From: Flavobacterium cyanobacteriorum
Lineage (GTDB): Bacteria; Bacteroidota; Bacteroidia; Flavobacteriales; Flavobacteriaceae
Reading direction: 5' to 3'
Assembly (NCBI RefSeq): GCF_002251835.1
Contig: NZ_NOXV01000304.1
Coordinates: 6,149-70,148 of the forward strand
DNA length: 64,000 nucleotides
Notes under the pieces: model-generated
Told to the model about the DNA's origin: nothing
Database searches by the model: none
Seen by the model: only the letters and a program-made list of their open reading frames with translations
Position numbers and translations under genes: made by a program
Shown: positions 37,116-46,292 of the stretch, one piece after another
Layout: every line of letters begins with the position of its first letter
Numbering within the stretch: position 1 is the first letter of the stretch

Positions 37116-38099
37116 ATGCAGGATAATTCCAATACAAAAATCCTTATTACGGGCGGCGCAGGATTTATTGGCTCAAATTTGTGCGATTATTTTTTAGGCA
37201 AAGGTTATAAAGTGACATGCCTTGATAATTTTGCCACGGGACACAGAAAGAATATTGAACATCATTTGTCTGACAGCAATTTCACGCTAATTGAGGGCGA
37301 CATTCGCAGCCTTGCCGATTGTGAAAAAGCCGTGGAGGGCGCGCAGTATGTACTTCACCAGGCAGCCTTAGGCTCGGTGCCCCGCTCTATAAAAGACCCT
37401 GCAACCAGCAATGATGTTAATGTGGGCGGATTTCTTAACATGCTCATCGCCTCAAGAAATGCCGGCATAAAACGGTTTGTTTACGCGGCAAGCTCATCAA
37501 CCTATGGTGACTCTGAATCGCTTCCAAAAGTAGAGGATACAATCGGCAGGCCCCTTTCTCCTTACGCCATTACCAAATATGTAAATGAACTTTATGCCGA
37601 TGTCTTCAGCAAAACATACGGTATTGAAACTATAGGGCTCCGCTATTTCAACGTTTTTGGAAGGCGCCAGGATCCAAACGGCGCCTACGCTGCCGTTATA
37701 CCAAAATTTGTAATGCAGTTCATGAAGTATGAGAGCCCGGTTATCAATGGTGACGGCAATTATTCACGTGATTTTACCTACATTGACAATGTGATACAAA
37801 TGAATGAGCTTGCTATGGTTACTGATAACCCACAGGCAGTTAATACCGTGTACAATACGGCATTTGGCGACCGCACCACACTCAATGATTTAATAAAGTA
37901 TCTAAAACAATATTTAACCCGTTTCGACCCTGCTATTGCAAAGGTTGAGGTTATGTATGGCCCTGTAAGAACTGGCGATATACCACATTCCCTTGCGAGT
38001 ATTGATAAGGCCAAGAATCTATTAGGCTATAGTCCGCAATACTCACTCTCGGCAGGTCTTGAACAGGCTGTTAAGTGGTATTGGGAAAATTTAAAATAA
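37116..38099 (+). CDS. UDP-N-acetylglucosamine/-hexosaminuronate 4-epimerase (TviC/WbpP-like)
   Basis: The 327-residue SDR protein has GGAGFIGS for NAD binding (residues 12-19), the catalytic SSST and YAITKYVNELY (Tyr-xxx-Lys), and the RYFNVFGRRQDPNGAYAAVIPKF stretch typical of TviC/WbpP enzymes. Such enzymes interconvert UDP-GlcNAc with UDP-GalNAc, or the matching uronic acids, at C4. The ATG at 37116 is used; an in-frame TTG precedes it. It is followed at once by a TviB-like dehydrogenase, so together they should make UDP-GalNAcA, as in Vi-antigen loci. Confidence 0.88.
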   Translation: MQDNSNTKILITGGAGFIGSNLCDYFLGKGYKVTCLDNFATGHRKNIEHHLSDSNFTLIEGDIRSLADCEKAVEGAQYVLHQAALGSVPRSIKDPATSNDVNVGGFLNMLIASRNAGIKRFVYAASSSTYGDSESLPKVEDTIGRPLSPYAITKYVNELYADVFSKTYGIETIGLRYFNVFGRRQDPNGAYAAVIPKFVMQFMKYESPVINGDGNYSRDFTYIDNVIQMNELAMVTDNPQAVNTVYNTAFGDRTTLNDLIKYLKQYLTRFDPAIAKVEVMYGPVRTGDIPHSLASIDKAKNLLGYSPQYSLSAGLEQAVKWYWENLK

Positions 38100-38124
38100 A
38101 ATTTTGAACACCTTATTATAGTAT

Positions 38125-39396
38125 ATGAAAATAGCATTAATAGGATTAGGATATGTAGGGCTGCCTTTAGCGAGGTTATTTGCTACCAAATATCCTGTTA
38201 TAGGGTTTGATATCAACCAGGCAAGAGTTGATGAACTCAATGCCGGGAAAGACAGTACGCTTGAGGTTGAAGATAGCCTGCTAAAGTCTGTGCTTGTTGA
38301 TGCCCCTTCAAAGGAAAAAGGCCTTTTCTGCTCTACTGATATTGATGATATTAGGGACTGCAATTACTATGTGGTGACGGTTCCAACACCTGTAGACAAA
38401 AATAACAGGCCCGACCTTACACCGCTTTACAAATCAAGTGAAACGGTGGGTAAAGTACTTAAGAAAGGTGATATTGTAATTTATGAATCTACCGTATATC
38501 CCGGTGTCACAGAGGAAGAGTGTGTACCGGTACTCGAGCGTGTGAGTGGCCTGAAATTTAATATAGATTTTTTTGCAGGGTATTCGCCTGAAAGGATTAA
38601 CCCCGGCGATAAAGAACATACCGTGGAAAAGATACTTAAAGTTACTGCAGGATCTACACCGGAAATAGGGCAGAAAGTGGATGCCCTGTATAAATCGGTA
38701 ATTACCGCGGGTACCCACCTGGCCCCAACCATAAAAGTAGCCGAGGCAGCAAAGGTTATTGAAAATTCACAGCGCGATATTAATATTGCTTTTGTAAATG
38801 AACTTTCAAAAATATTCAACTGTATGGGTATCGATACACATGCCGTCCTGGAAGCCGCAGGCACAAAATGGAATTTCCTTCCGTTTAGGCCGGGCCTTGT
38901 AGGAGGGCATTGCATAGGTGTAGATCCGTATTATCTGGCCCAGAAAGCACAGGAAGTGGGTTATCACCCGGAAATTATCCTTGCTGGCAGGCGGCTTAAT
39001 GACAGTATGGGCGAATATGTCGCATCCCAGGTTGTCAAACTAATGATAAGGAAAGGGATTATTGTAAACGGGTCTAAAATATTGATGCTCGGCATTACAT
39101 TCAAAGAAAATTGTCCTGATGTGCGCAATACTAAAATTGTTGATGTAATTAAATCGCTCAAAGAATACGGAATCACAGTATCCGTTTACGATCCTTGGGC
39201 AAACCCGGCTGAGGTCATGCATGAATATGCCCTTGAAACTTTTAATAATCTTCCTTTTGATACTTTTGATGCTATTGTACTTGGAGTGGCACATAAAGAA
39301 TTTGCCACACTTGATTTTGCGGCCTTAAAAAAAGCCAACAGTGTTGTTTATGATGTCAAAGGAATACTGGGAGCTAAAGCGGATGGCAGGCTGTAA
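38125..39396 (+). CDS. UDP-N-acetylglucosamine 6-dehydrogenase (TviB/VipA-like)
   Basis: The 423-residue protein is a nucleotide-sugar dehydrogenase of the type used in Vi-antigen and O-antigen synthesis. It starts with the NAD-binding GLGYVGLPLA (residues 7-16), contains the conserved ESTVYPGVTEE segment, and has the catalytic cysteine Cys263 in GGHCIGVDPYYL, the wording of the UDP-GlcNAc branch as opposed to the UDP-Glc branch. It oxidises the C6 hydroxyl to a carboxylate with two NAD+. The pair with the upstream epimerase suggests UDP-GalNAcA; the UDP-ManNAc alternative is less likely because no 2-epimerase other than LegG is nearby. Confidence 0.9.
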   Translation: MKIALIGLGYVGLPLARLFATKYPVIGFDINQARVDELNAGKDSTLEVEDSLLKSVLVDAPSKEKGLFCSTDIDDIRDCNYYVVTVPTPVDKNNRPDLTPLYKSSETVGKVLKKGDIVIYESTVYPGVTEEECVPVLERVSGLKFNIDFFAGYSPERINPGDKEHTVEKILKVTAGSTPEIGQKVDALYKSVITAGTHLAPTIKVAEAAKVIENSQRDINIAFVNELSKIFNCMGIDTHAVLEAAGTKWNFLPFRPGLVGGHCIGVDPYYLAQKAQEVGYHPEIILAGRRLNDSMGEYVASQVVKLMIRKGIIVNGSKILMLGITFKENCPDVRNTKIVDVIKSLKEYGITVSVYDPWANPAEVMHEYALETFNNLPFDTFDAIVLGVAHKEFATLDFAALKKANSVVYDVKGILGAKADGRL

Positions 39397-39436
39397 AACT
39401 GCCAAAAACATAATTATTTAAACATAGTAATTTTAA

Positions 39437-40834
39437 ATGAAGATAAAAAATATATGCTGCATAGGTGCGGGGTATGTGGGAGGGCCTACCATGGCAGTCA
39501 TTGCCCATAAATGCCCGGATGTTAAGGTTACAATTGTTGACCTGAACAAAGAACGTATTGCCGCGTGGAATGATAAGGATGTGGCTAATATACCGGTATA
39601 TGAGCCGGGGCTTTCGGAAATTGTGGCATCGGCAAGGGGCAAAAACCTTTTCTTTTCTACTGATGTAGAAAAAGCCATAGACGAAGCAGAAATGATATTC
39701 ATCTCTGTTAATACACCTACCAAAACCTATGGACTGGGCAAGGGTATGGCAGCTGACCTTAAAAATATTGAGCTTTGTGCCCGGCAGATTGCGGCCGTTG
39801 CCAAGACAGACAAAATAGTCGTAGAGAAATCAACCCTGCCGGTACGTACTGCAGAAGCCTTAAGAAGCATACTCGACAATACGGGTAATGGAGTAAAGTT
39901 CCAGATATTGTCAAACCCGGAATTTTTGGCTGAAGGGACAGCCGTAACCGACCTCCTGGATCCGGACCGGGTACTGATTGGTGGCGATACCGACACTGAG
40001 GGACAGGAAGCCATTGAAGCATTGGTGCAGATATATGCCAACTGGATACCCCGCGAGCGGATACTGACTACTAATGTATGGTCATCAGAACTTTCAAAGC
40101 TCACCGCAAACGCGTTTCTTGCCCAAAGGGTGTCATCCATCAATGCTATTTCAGAATTATGCGAAAAAACAGGCGCTGATGTAAATGAAGTAGCGCGCGC
40201 TATAGGGATGGACAGCCGCATAGGGCCAAAATTTCTCAAAGCATCGGTAGGCTTCGGCGGGTCATGCTTCCAGAAAGATATCCTTAACCTGGTTTACATT
40301 GCCAAAAATTATGGCTTACATGAAGTAGCGGATTACTGGGAGCAGGTCATCATCATGAACGACCACCAAAAAAGGCGTTTTGCAGCCAATATTGTAAGGA
40401 CACTTTACAATACTGTTTCAGGTAAAAAAATAGCTTTTTTAGGGTGGGCATTTAAAAAAGATACCAATGACACCAGGGAATCAGCCGCAATATACGTAGC
40501 CGATGACTTGCTTAAAGAGCAGGCAAATATTGCTGTTTATGACCCTAAGGTCGAAGAGGGTGCTGTGCTTTATGACCTTAATTATTTGCACACGCGCAGT
40601 GCTGAAGACAACCGAAAAGGTGTTAAAGCCTATGCGGACCCTTATGAAGCCTGTCATGATGCCCATGCTATTGCAGTACTGACGGAATGGGACGAGTTCA
40701 GGGAATATGACTGGCAGAGGATATATAATAATATGAAAAAGCCGGCCTTTGTTTTTGACGGAAGGAACGTGCTTGATGCTGAACGGATGATGAAAATAGG
40801 ATTTGTTTTTTGCGGGGTGGGCAAAGCCTACTAA
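39437..40834 (+). CDS. ugd: UDP-glucose 6-dehydrogenase, eukaryote-like type
   Basis: This 465-residue enzyme converts UDP-glucose to UDP-glucuronate. The NAD-binding motif GAGYVGGP is at residues 10-17 and the catalytic Cys277 lies in [17 protein letters not shown]. The length, the [18 protein letters not shown] stretch and the [19 protein letters not shown] region resemble the animal/plant form more than the shorter common bacterial form; such versions are found in a range of bacteria. It supplies substrate for the UDP-glucuronate 4-epimerase at 60667. Forty bases separate it from the preceding gene. Confidence 0.93.
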   Translation: MKIKNICCIGAGYVGGPTMAVIAHKCPDVKVTIVDLNKERIAAWNDKDVANIPVYEPGLSEIVASARGKNLFFSTDVEKAIDEAEMIFISVNTPTKTYGLGKGMAADLKNIELCARQIAAVAKTDKIVVEKSTLPVRTAEALRSILDNTGNGVKFQILSNPEFLAEGTAVTDLLDPDRVLIGGDTDTEGQEAIEALVQIYANWIPRERILTTNVWSSELSKLTANAFLAQRVSSINAISELCEKTGADVNEVARAIGMDSRIGPKFLKASVGFGGSCFQKDILNLVYIAKNYGLHEVADYWEQVIIMNDHQKRRFAANIVRTLYNTVSGKKIAFLGWAFKKDTNDTRESAAIYVADDLLKEQANIAVYDPKVEEGAVLYDLNYLHTRSAEDNRKGVKAYADPYEACHDAHAIAVLTEWDEFREYDWQRIYNNMKKPAFVFDGRNVLDAERMMKIGFVFCGVGKAY

Positions 40835-40910
40835 GCGGCTATTTTCATACTGATAAATGGAATGACGTGGGTTAGTACATTGTAAAAAATGTGACTGACC
40901 GGGCGAAGCC

Positions 40911-41417
40911 ATGAGTATAGCAGAAATAAAAAATAAAATAAGTATGCCCTGGTATGTGCTATATACAAACCCAAGAGCTGAAAAAAAAGTAGCAGCACAA
41001 CTTACAGCATTAGGCATGGACGTTTATTGCCCGTTAGTCACTAAAGTCCAGCAATGGTCTGACAGGAAGAAGAAAATAAAAACACCCCTTTTTACCTCAT
41101 ATGTATTTATAAATATTGATGAGCAGCATCGGGATAAGGTTTTTTCTATAAAGGGCGTAGCCAGGTACCTTTACTGGCTGGGCAAGCCTGCGGTGGTACG
41201 CGATGAAGAAATTGCGGAGATTAAGAAATGGCTGGCAACGGATTATCTTGATGTTAAAATGGACAATTACAGCAAAGGAGATGAAGTGGAAATCAAGGAA
41301 GGGCCGTTTAAGAATTTTAAAGGTATAGTACAGGAAATTGGCAATACTACAATTCGGCTTGCATTGCCTTCTATTGGTATAATTTTAACGTTGAAGTATA
41401 GCAAATTACCCTCCTGA
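40911..41417 (+). CDS. NusG-family antitermination factor of the RfaH/UpxY/LoaP kind
   Basis: The 168-residue protein has an NGN domain beginning MPWYVLYTNPRAEKKVAAQL (from residue 12) and a KOW domain (KGDEVEIKEGPFKNFKGIVQEI, about residues 120-141). It is clearly distinct from the housekeeping NusG encoded at 1755, being shorter in the linker and ending LKYSKLPS. Specialised NusG paralogues within capsule or exopolysaccharide operons prevent early termination in those long transcripts, as shown for RfaH, UpxY and LoaP. The start may instead be the ATG at 40944. Its place in the locus supports that role; the recognition site is not identified. Confidence 0.85.
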   Translation: MSIAEIKNKISMPWYVLYTNPRAEKKVAAQLTALGMDVYCPLVTKVQQWSDRKKKIKTPLFTSYVFINIDEQHRDKVFSIKGVARYLYWLGKPAVVRDEEIAEIKKWLATDYLDVKMDNYSKGDEVEIKEGPFKNFKGIVQEIGNTTIRLALPSIGIILTLKYSKLPS

Positions 41418-41438
41418 AGGGGTAAATCCTAAATTATC

Positions 41439-42440
41439 ATGAGCAATATTTTGCATGTTATCCTGACTGGGGGGGTAGGAAGCAGGTTATGGCCACTGTC
41501 CCGGAAGAGTAAGCCAAAACAATATCTTAACCTCTTTCAGGGAAAATCACTTTTTGAAATGACCCTTGAGAGGAATTTCGGTATTGCTTCGGATGTGGTT
41601 GTGGTAGGGAATACAGATAACCGCATACTTTCAGAAGAGGCGCTGGAGAAAGCCGGTGTAAGCCATTACCATGAAATTGTAGAATCTACACCCCGAAATA
41701 CAGCCGCAGCTATTGCGTTCGCTGCATTTGAAGCAGAAAGTAATGACATACTTGTGGTGACACCTTCTGACCATATTATAAACGGTATCGACGGGTACAG
41801 GAAAACAATACTGGAGGCTATAGGCCTTGCCAGCGAAGGCTATCTTGTTACTTTTGGTATCAACCCCTTACGGCCTGAAACAGGGTATGGCTATATTGAA
41901 TATTCCGGTAACGATGTAGTGGCTTTTCATGAGAAGCCTGACCTTGACAGGGCGAAGCAGTTTTTAACTACAGGAAGGTTTTTATGGAACAGCGGTATGT
42001 TCTGCTTCAAGGCAGGAATATTCCTTGAAGAACTTAAGCAATTTGAGCCGGAGATATACGAAGCTTCAAAGAAAGCATGGGAAAATATGAATGATGGCGT
42101 TCTGGACCTTGAACTGTCTCTAAAAATACCATCACAAAGCGTGGATTATGCGGTAATGGAACGCAGCAAGCGTATTAAGGTCATTCCGGCATCATTTGAC
42201 TGGAGCGACCTGGGCTCATTTGAAGCCATATACGATTACCTTAAGGATATGGGCCATACGGTTGATGAGCATGGCAATATGATTATTGGTACCGATAAAT
42301 ATACAGTGTTTCTGGGGCTTAAGAATACCATATTCATCAGCACGGACGATGCCAACCTCATCCTTAACAAAGAAAATGCCCAGGATGTAAAGAAAATATA
42401 CGCACTGCTTGAGCAGGCAAATTCTCATCTTTTAAATTAA
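41439..42440 (+). CDS. manC: Mannose-1-phosphate guanylyltransferase
   Basis: ManC makes GDP-mannose from mannose-1-phosphate and GTP. The 333-residue protein has the pyrophosphorylase motif TGGVGSRLWPLSRKSKPKQ (about residues 10-28), ESTPRNTAAAIAFAA, and the FVEKP-equivalent VVAFHEKPD. It lacks the C-terminal isomerase domain of bifunctional ManC/AlgA proteins and is thus the short form, which needs a separate ManA and phosphomannomutase. It lies between the NusG paralogue and legB. GDP-mannose may enter the repeat unit directly. Confidence 0.9.
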   Translation: MSNILHVILTGGVGSRLWPLSRKSKPKQYLNLFQGKSLFEMTLERNFGIASDVVVVGNTDNRILSEEALEKAGVSHYHEIVESTPRNTAAAIAFAAFEAESNDILVVTPSDHIINGIDGYRKTILEAIGLASEGYLVTFGINPLRPETGYGYIEYSGNDVVAFHEKPDLDRAKQFLTTGRFLWNSGMFCFKAGIFLEELKQFEPEIYEASKKAWENMNDGVLDLELSLKIPSQSVDYAVMERSKRIKVIPASFDWSDLGSFEAIYDYLKDMGHTVDEHGNMIIGTDKYTVFLGLKNTIFISTDDANLILNKENAQDVKKIYALLEQANSHLLN

Positions 42441-42513
42441 AAATAACTTTAATATTAAACTTTGGCATTAATCATTTTAACAAAATGAAAAATTTGCAGT
42501 TTATCATTATACT

Positions 42514-43518
42514 ATGAATATGGAGCTACAAGGTAAAAAAGTATTGCTTACCGGTGCCGATGGTTTTATCGGAAGCCATCTTGCTGAAAGGCTTTTAGCA
42601 GAAGGATGCCAGGTGAGGGCTTTTGTATATTATAATTCTTTTAACTCATGGGGATGGTTGGACACCCTGCCAAAAGAAACCCGCGACAGATTTGAAATAT
42701 TTGCAGGTGATATCCGTGACCCTAACGGTGTAAGGACAGCCATCAAGGATATTGATGTAGTTTTTCACCTGGCTGCGTTAATAGCTATCCCTTTTAGTTA
42801 CCATTCGCCTGATTCTTATATTGATACAAATGTAAAAGGTACGCTAAATATTATACAGGCTGCAAAAGACCTTAACGTTTCACGTGTACTGGTTACATCT
42901 ACATCAGAAGTATATGGTACGGCACAGTTTGTACCTATCACGGAGGAGCATCCCAAGCAGCCGCAATCTCCTTATTCAGCATCTAAAATCGGGGCCGACT
43001 GTATTGCAGACTCTTTCTACAGGAGCTTCGACCTGCCGCTTACCATTGTGAGGCCATTTAATACCTACGGGCCCAGGCAGTCGGCAAGGGCGGTAATACC
43101 TACAATAATTACCCAGCTTTTGAGCGGGATGGAAGAAATAAAGCTGGGCGATATAACTCCAACCCGCGATCTCCTGTTTGTAAAAGATACTGCCAATGGC
43201 TTTGTTGAAATTGCTAAATGCGGTGCACTTATTGGACATGAAGTAAACATTGCCACGCAAAGTGAAATTTCGGTGGGCGACCTTGCCCTGGAAATGATCA
43301 GCCAAATCAACCCAAATGCAAGGATAGTTTCAGATGAGCAAAGGCTAAGGCCGGCAAAAAGCGAAGTATTCAGGTTATTCGGATCAAACGAAAAGCTTAA
43401 GCAATTTACGCCATGGCAGCAAAACTATACTTTGCAGCAGGGTATAGCCGAAACCATTGAATGGTTTAAAAAAGAAGAAAACTTAAGTAGGTATAAAGCT
43501 GATATATACAATGTCTAA
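42514..43518 (+). CDS. legB: NAD-dependent 4,6-dehydratase LegB
   Basis: LegB removes water from GDP- or UDP-GlcNAc to give the 4-keto-6-deoxy sugar that starts legionaminic acid synthesis. The 334-residue SDR protein has GADGFIGS (residues 14-21), the active-site TSTSEVYG and YSASKIGAD (Tyr-xxx-Lys), and NTYGPRQSARAVIPT. The family assignment is supported by the next genes, which follow the leg order. It overlaps legC by eight bases. An in-frame alternative ATG at 42520 exists. With a PtmE-like guanylyltransferase in the cluster, GDP-GlcNAc is the more likely substrate. Confidence 0.87.
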   Translation: MNMELQGKKVLLTGADGFIGSHLAERLLAEGCQVRAFVYYNSFNSWGWLDTLPKETRDRFEIFAGDIRDPNGVRTAIKDIDVVFHLAALIAIPFSYHSPDSYIDTNVKGTLNIIQAAKDLNVSRVLVTSTSEVYGTAQFVPITEEHPKQPQSPYSASKIGADCIADSFYRSFDLPLTIVRPFNTYGPRQSARAVIPTIITQLLSGMEEIKLGDITPTRDLLFVKDTANGFVEIAKCGALIGHEVNIATQSEISVGDLALEMISQINPNARIVSDEQRLRPAKSEVFRLFGSNEKLKQFTPWQQNYTLQQGIAETIEWFKKEENLSRYKADIYNV

Positions 43519-44653
43519 GTATCCTGAAGTAATACAATTTATACAGGAAGCCTATGGCACTAAAGAATTTATACCGCTTCATGCCCCACATTTCGGAGGC
43601 AACGAAAAAAAATACCTTAACGATACTATTGATACAACATTTGTATCATCAGTTGGGGCCTATGTAGACCGTTTTGAGGTTATGATGGCCGAAATAAGCC
43701 AGGCACGGAAAGCAGTTGCCTTGGTAAATGGTACTGCCGGTATACAGGTAGCTTTGAGGCTTGCGGGGGTAAAGCAGGGCGATGAGGTGCTTACACAGGC
43801 GCTCACTTTTGTTGCCACTGCAAATGCTATAGCATATAATGGCGCTACACCTGTTTTTATAGATGTTGACCACGATACTATGGGCCTGTCGCCCAAGGCT
43901 GTCGAAGAATTCCTGGAAGAATTTGGTGAGCTGAGGGAGGATGGCTGTTATAATAAAAGTACAGGTAAAAAAATAGCCGCCTGTGTACCCATGCACACCT
44001 TCGGTTTTCCTGTACATATGGATGGACTGCTTGCCGTGTGTAGCAAATGGCGCATACCGGTAGTGGAAGATGCCGCCGAATCTCTGGGCAGTGAATACAA
44101 AGGAAAGCCTACAGGCAGCCTGGGTAAACTTGGCGTGTTTTCCTTTAACGGTAATAAAATTGTTACCTGTGGCGGTGGCGGGGCAATAGTTACTAATGAT
44201 GTAAAACTTGGAGAAAAGGCCAAATACCTTACCACCACAGCCAAAATCCCCCACCCGTATGAATACGTGCACGATGAGCTGGGCTATAATTTCAGGATGC
44301 CCAATCTGAATGCGGCGCTTGCCTGTGCACAGCTGGAGCAGCTGCGGCGGTTCCTCGACAACAAAAGGTCGCTCGCCAAGGAATATGCCTCTTATTTTAG
44401 TTCAAACGGGATCAAATTCAGGACAGAGACTGAAGATACAAAAGCTAATTACTGGCTTATGTGCGTGGAGCTGGAAAATAAGCAGGAACGCGACCTCTTC
44501 CTCAAGATGACAAATGAAGCTAAAGTAATGACCCGCCCTATATGGCAGCTGATGTTCAGGCTTCCCATGTATCAAAATTGCCGGAAAGACAGCCAGCAAA
44601 ACGCTCTTTTTCTGGAGGAAAGGATTGTAAACATCCCCAGCAGTGTCAGATAA
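43511..44653 (+). CDS. legC: LegC-family PLP aminotransferase
   Basis: LegC aminates the 4-keto sugar made by LegB. The 380-residue protein is a DegT/DnrJ-type aminotransferase; Lys216 in FSFNGNKIVTCGGGG is the Schiff-base lysine. The N-terminal FIPLHAPHFGGNEKKYL and SVGAYVDRFE match the LegC family rather than the pseudaminic acid PseC family. The start overlaps legB by eight bases and the 3' end overlaps the GTG start of legH by eleven, so translation is coupled across all three. Confidence 0.9.
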   Translation: MSKYPEVIQFIQEAYGTKEFIPLHAPHFGGNEKKYLNDTIDTTFVSSVGAYVDRFEVMMAEISQARKAVALVNGTAGIQVALRLAGVKQGDEVLTQALTFVATANAIAYNGATPVFIDVDHDTMGLSPKAVEEFLEEFGELREDGCYNKSTGKKIAACVPMHTFGFPVHMDGLLAVCSKWRIPVVEDAAESLGSEYKGKPTGSLGKLGVFSFNGNKIVTCGGGGAIVTNDVKLGEKAKYLTTTAKIPHPYEYVHDELGYNFRMPNLNAALACAQLEQLRRFLDNKRSLAKEYASYFSSNGIKFRTETEDTKANYWLMCVELENKQERDLFLKMTNEAKVMTRPIWQLMFRLPMYQNCRKDSQQNALFLEERIVNIPSSVR

Positions 44654-45266
44654 AGAAGTAATACTTGCAGGATATTCAGGTCATGGCTTTGTCGTTGCGG
44701 AAACAGCACTGGCTGCCGCAATGAATGTAAAATATTATGCCGAATTTAATGCCTTGCCTGTAAATCCTTTTGAACTTGCATACCTTGGTTTTGAAGGCGA
44801 TGCACTTTTTTCGGGGTGGCAAATGGACTGTGATTATATACTTGGCATAGGCGACAATTGTATAAGATATAAAGTAGCCAGATTAATAGAAGATAAAGGC
44901 AAATTATTGGTAAATGTTATACATCCTTCTGCTTCCCTGGCCGCCAAAATTTCTTTGGGAAAAGGAAATTTTATTGCACGGAATGTTGCCATAAACCCAC
45001 TCGCTTTGCTGGGTAACTATTGTATATTTAATACAGGGTGTATAATAGAGCACGAATGTATAGTGCAGGATGGTGCGCACATAGCTCCAGGCGCGGTCCT
45101 GGCAGGAAATGTATCAATAGGAGAACGCACTTTTATTGGAGCAAACGCAGTAGTAAAACAGGGGGTCAAAATAGGAAAAGACGTTATCGTAGGAGCCGGG
45201 TCGGTGGTAGTAAAAGATGTTCCGGACAACGTAACCCTCTTCGGTAATCCCGCCAAAATAAAGTAA
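44643..45266 (+). CDS. legH: NeuD/PglD-type sugar N-acetyltransferase (LegH)
   Basis: The 207-residue protein has an N-terminal Rossmann-like part (VILAGYSGHGFVVAET) and a C-terminal left-handed beta helix of hexapeptide repeats (about residues 95-207), as in PglD and NeuD acetyltransferases. In a leg cluster this should be LegH, which acetylates the 4-amino group of the LegC product. It starts with GTG inside legC, with an eleven-base overlap, and ends three bases before legI. An O-acetyltransferase role (NeuD-like) is the alternative. Confidence 0.83.
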   Translation: MSDKEVILAGYSGHGFVVAETALAAAMNVKYYAEFNALPVNPFELAYLGFEGDALFSGWQMDCDYILGIGDNCIRYKVARLIEDKGKLLVNVIHPSASLAAKISLGKGNFIARNVAINPLALLGNYCIFNTGCIIEHECIVQDGAHIAPGAVLAGNVSIGERTFIGANAVVKQGVKIGKDVIVGAGSVVVKDVPDNVTLFGNPAKIK

Positions 45267-45269
45267 GTA

Positions 45270-46292
45270 ATGGAAAAAGTTTTAATAATTGCTGAAGCAG
45301 GAGTCAACCATAATGGTGATCTTGAGCTTGCAAAACAATTAGTAGACGCCGCGGCTGAGGCAAAAGCTGATTATGTGAAATTCCAGACATTTAAAGCTGA
45401 TAAAATTGTTAGCAAGAATGCACAAAAGGCAGATTACCAAATTAAAAACATAAACGACAACGATAATTCGCAATATGCAATGCTCAAAAAATTGGAAATG
45501 CCCGATGATTGGCATTATCAGCTATTAGAGTATGCACAATCAAAAAATATAAAATTTCTTTCTACAGGCTTTGATCAAGAAAGCATTGACTTTCTTGACA
45601 AGCTTGGTGTTGATTTGTATAAAATACCTTCAGGGGAAATTACAAATAAGCGGTACCTGCAACATATTGCCCGCAAGAATAAAGAAATTATCATTTCTAC
45701 CGGGATGGCTACGCTTGATGAAATAAAACAGGCTGTGAATATAATTGCTGAAGCCGGGACTCCTAAAGAAAAAATATCCGTTTTACACTGCAATACAGAG
45801 TACCCAACCCCTATGAAGGATGTTAACCTTAAAGCAATGAACCGGATAGGTAAAGAACTGGGGGTTACCATAGGATATTCTGACCATACACTTGGTATAG
45901 AAGTGCCCATAGCTGCTGTGGCATTGGGGGCAAAAATCATCGAGAAGCATTTTACTATTGACAGGAATCTTCCCGGGCCTGACCATCTGGCCTCACTGGA
46001 ACCTGCTGAATTAAAGCAAATGGTAACCTCAATACGCAATATTGAGCAGGCCATATCCGGAAATGGCAGTAAGGAACCAAGTGAATCTGAAAAAAAGAAC
46101 ATAGCCATAGTAAGGAAAAGCCTTCACTTTAATAAAAATCTCGATGCCGGCCATGTATTGAGAGAGGAAGATCTTATAGCCATTCGTCCCGGTACAGGCG
46201 TGAGTCCTTTGAGTATTGACGATTTCATAGGGAAAAAATTAAATACCGCGGTTACAGCAAATACGCCTGTGTTTGAAAATTATTTTCTATGA
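45270..46292 (+). CDS. legI: N,N'-diacetyllegionaminate synthase
   Basis: LegI condenses the six-carbon precursor with PEP to form legionaminic acid. The 340-residue protein is a NeuB-family synthase: a TIM-barrel starting IIAEAGVNHNGDLELAKQL, the SGEITNKRYLQ and STGMATLDEI motifs, the GYSDHTLGIEVPIAAVALGA segment, and a C-terminal SAF antifreeze-like domain (about residues 285-340). The SDHT wording and its company fit legionaminate rather than sialate or pseudaminate synthase. It overlaps legG by four bases (ATGA). Confidence 0.92.
   Translation: MEKVLIIAEAGVNHNGDLELAKQLVDAAAEAKADYVKFQTFKADKIVSKNAQKADYQIKNINDNDNSQYAMLKKLEMPDDWHYQLLEYAQSKNIKFLSTGFDQESIDFLDKLGVDLYKIPSGEITNKRYLQHIARKNKEIIISTGMATLDEIKQAVNIIAEAGTPKEKISVLHCNTEYPTPMKDVNLKAMNRIGKELGVTIGYSDHTLGIEVPIAAVALGAKIIEKHFTIDRNLPGPDHLASLEPAELKQMVTSIRNIEQAISGNGSKEPSESEKKNIAIVRKSLHFNKNLDAGHVLREEDLIAIRPGTGVSPLSIDDFIGKKLNTAVTANTPVFENYFL

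Noticed and set aside
43649-44272. 207-codon open frame on the - strand.
   Set aside because: It is a shadow of legC on the opposite strand with no recognisable domain.
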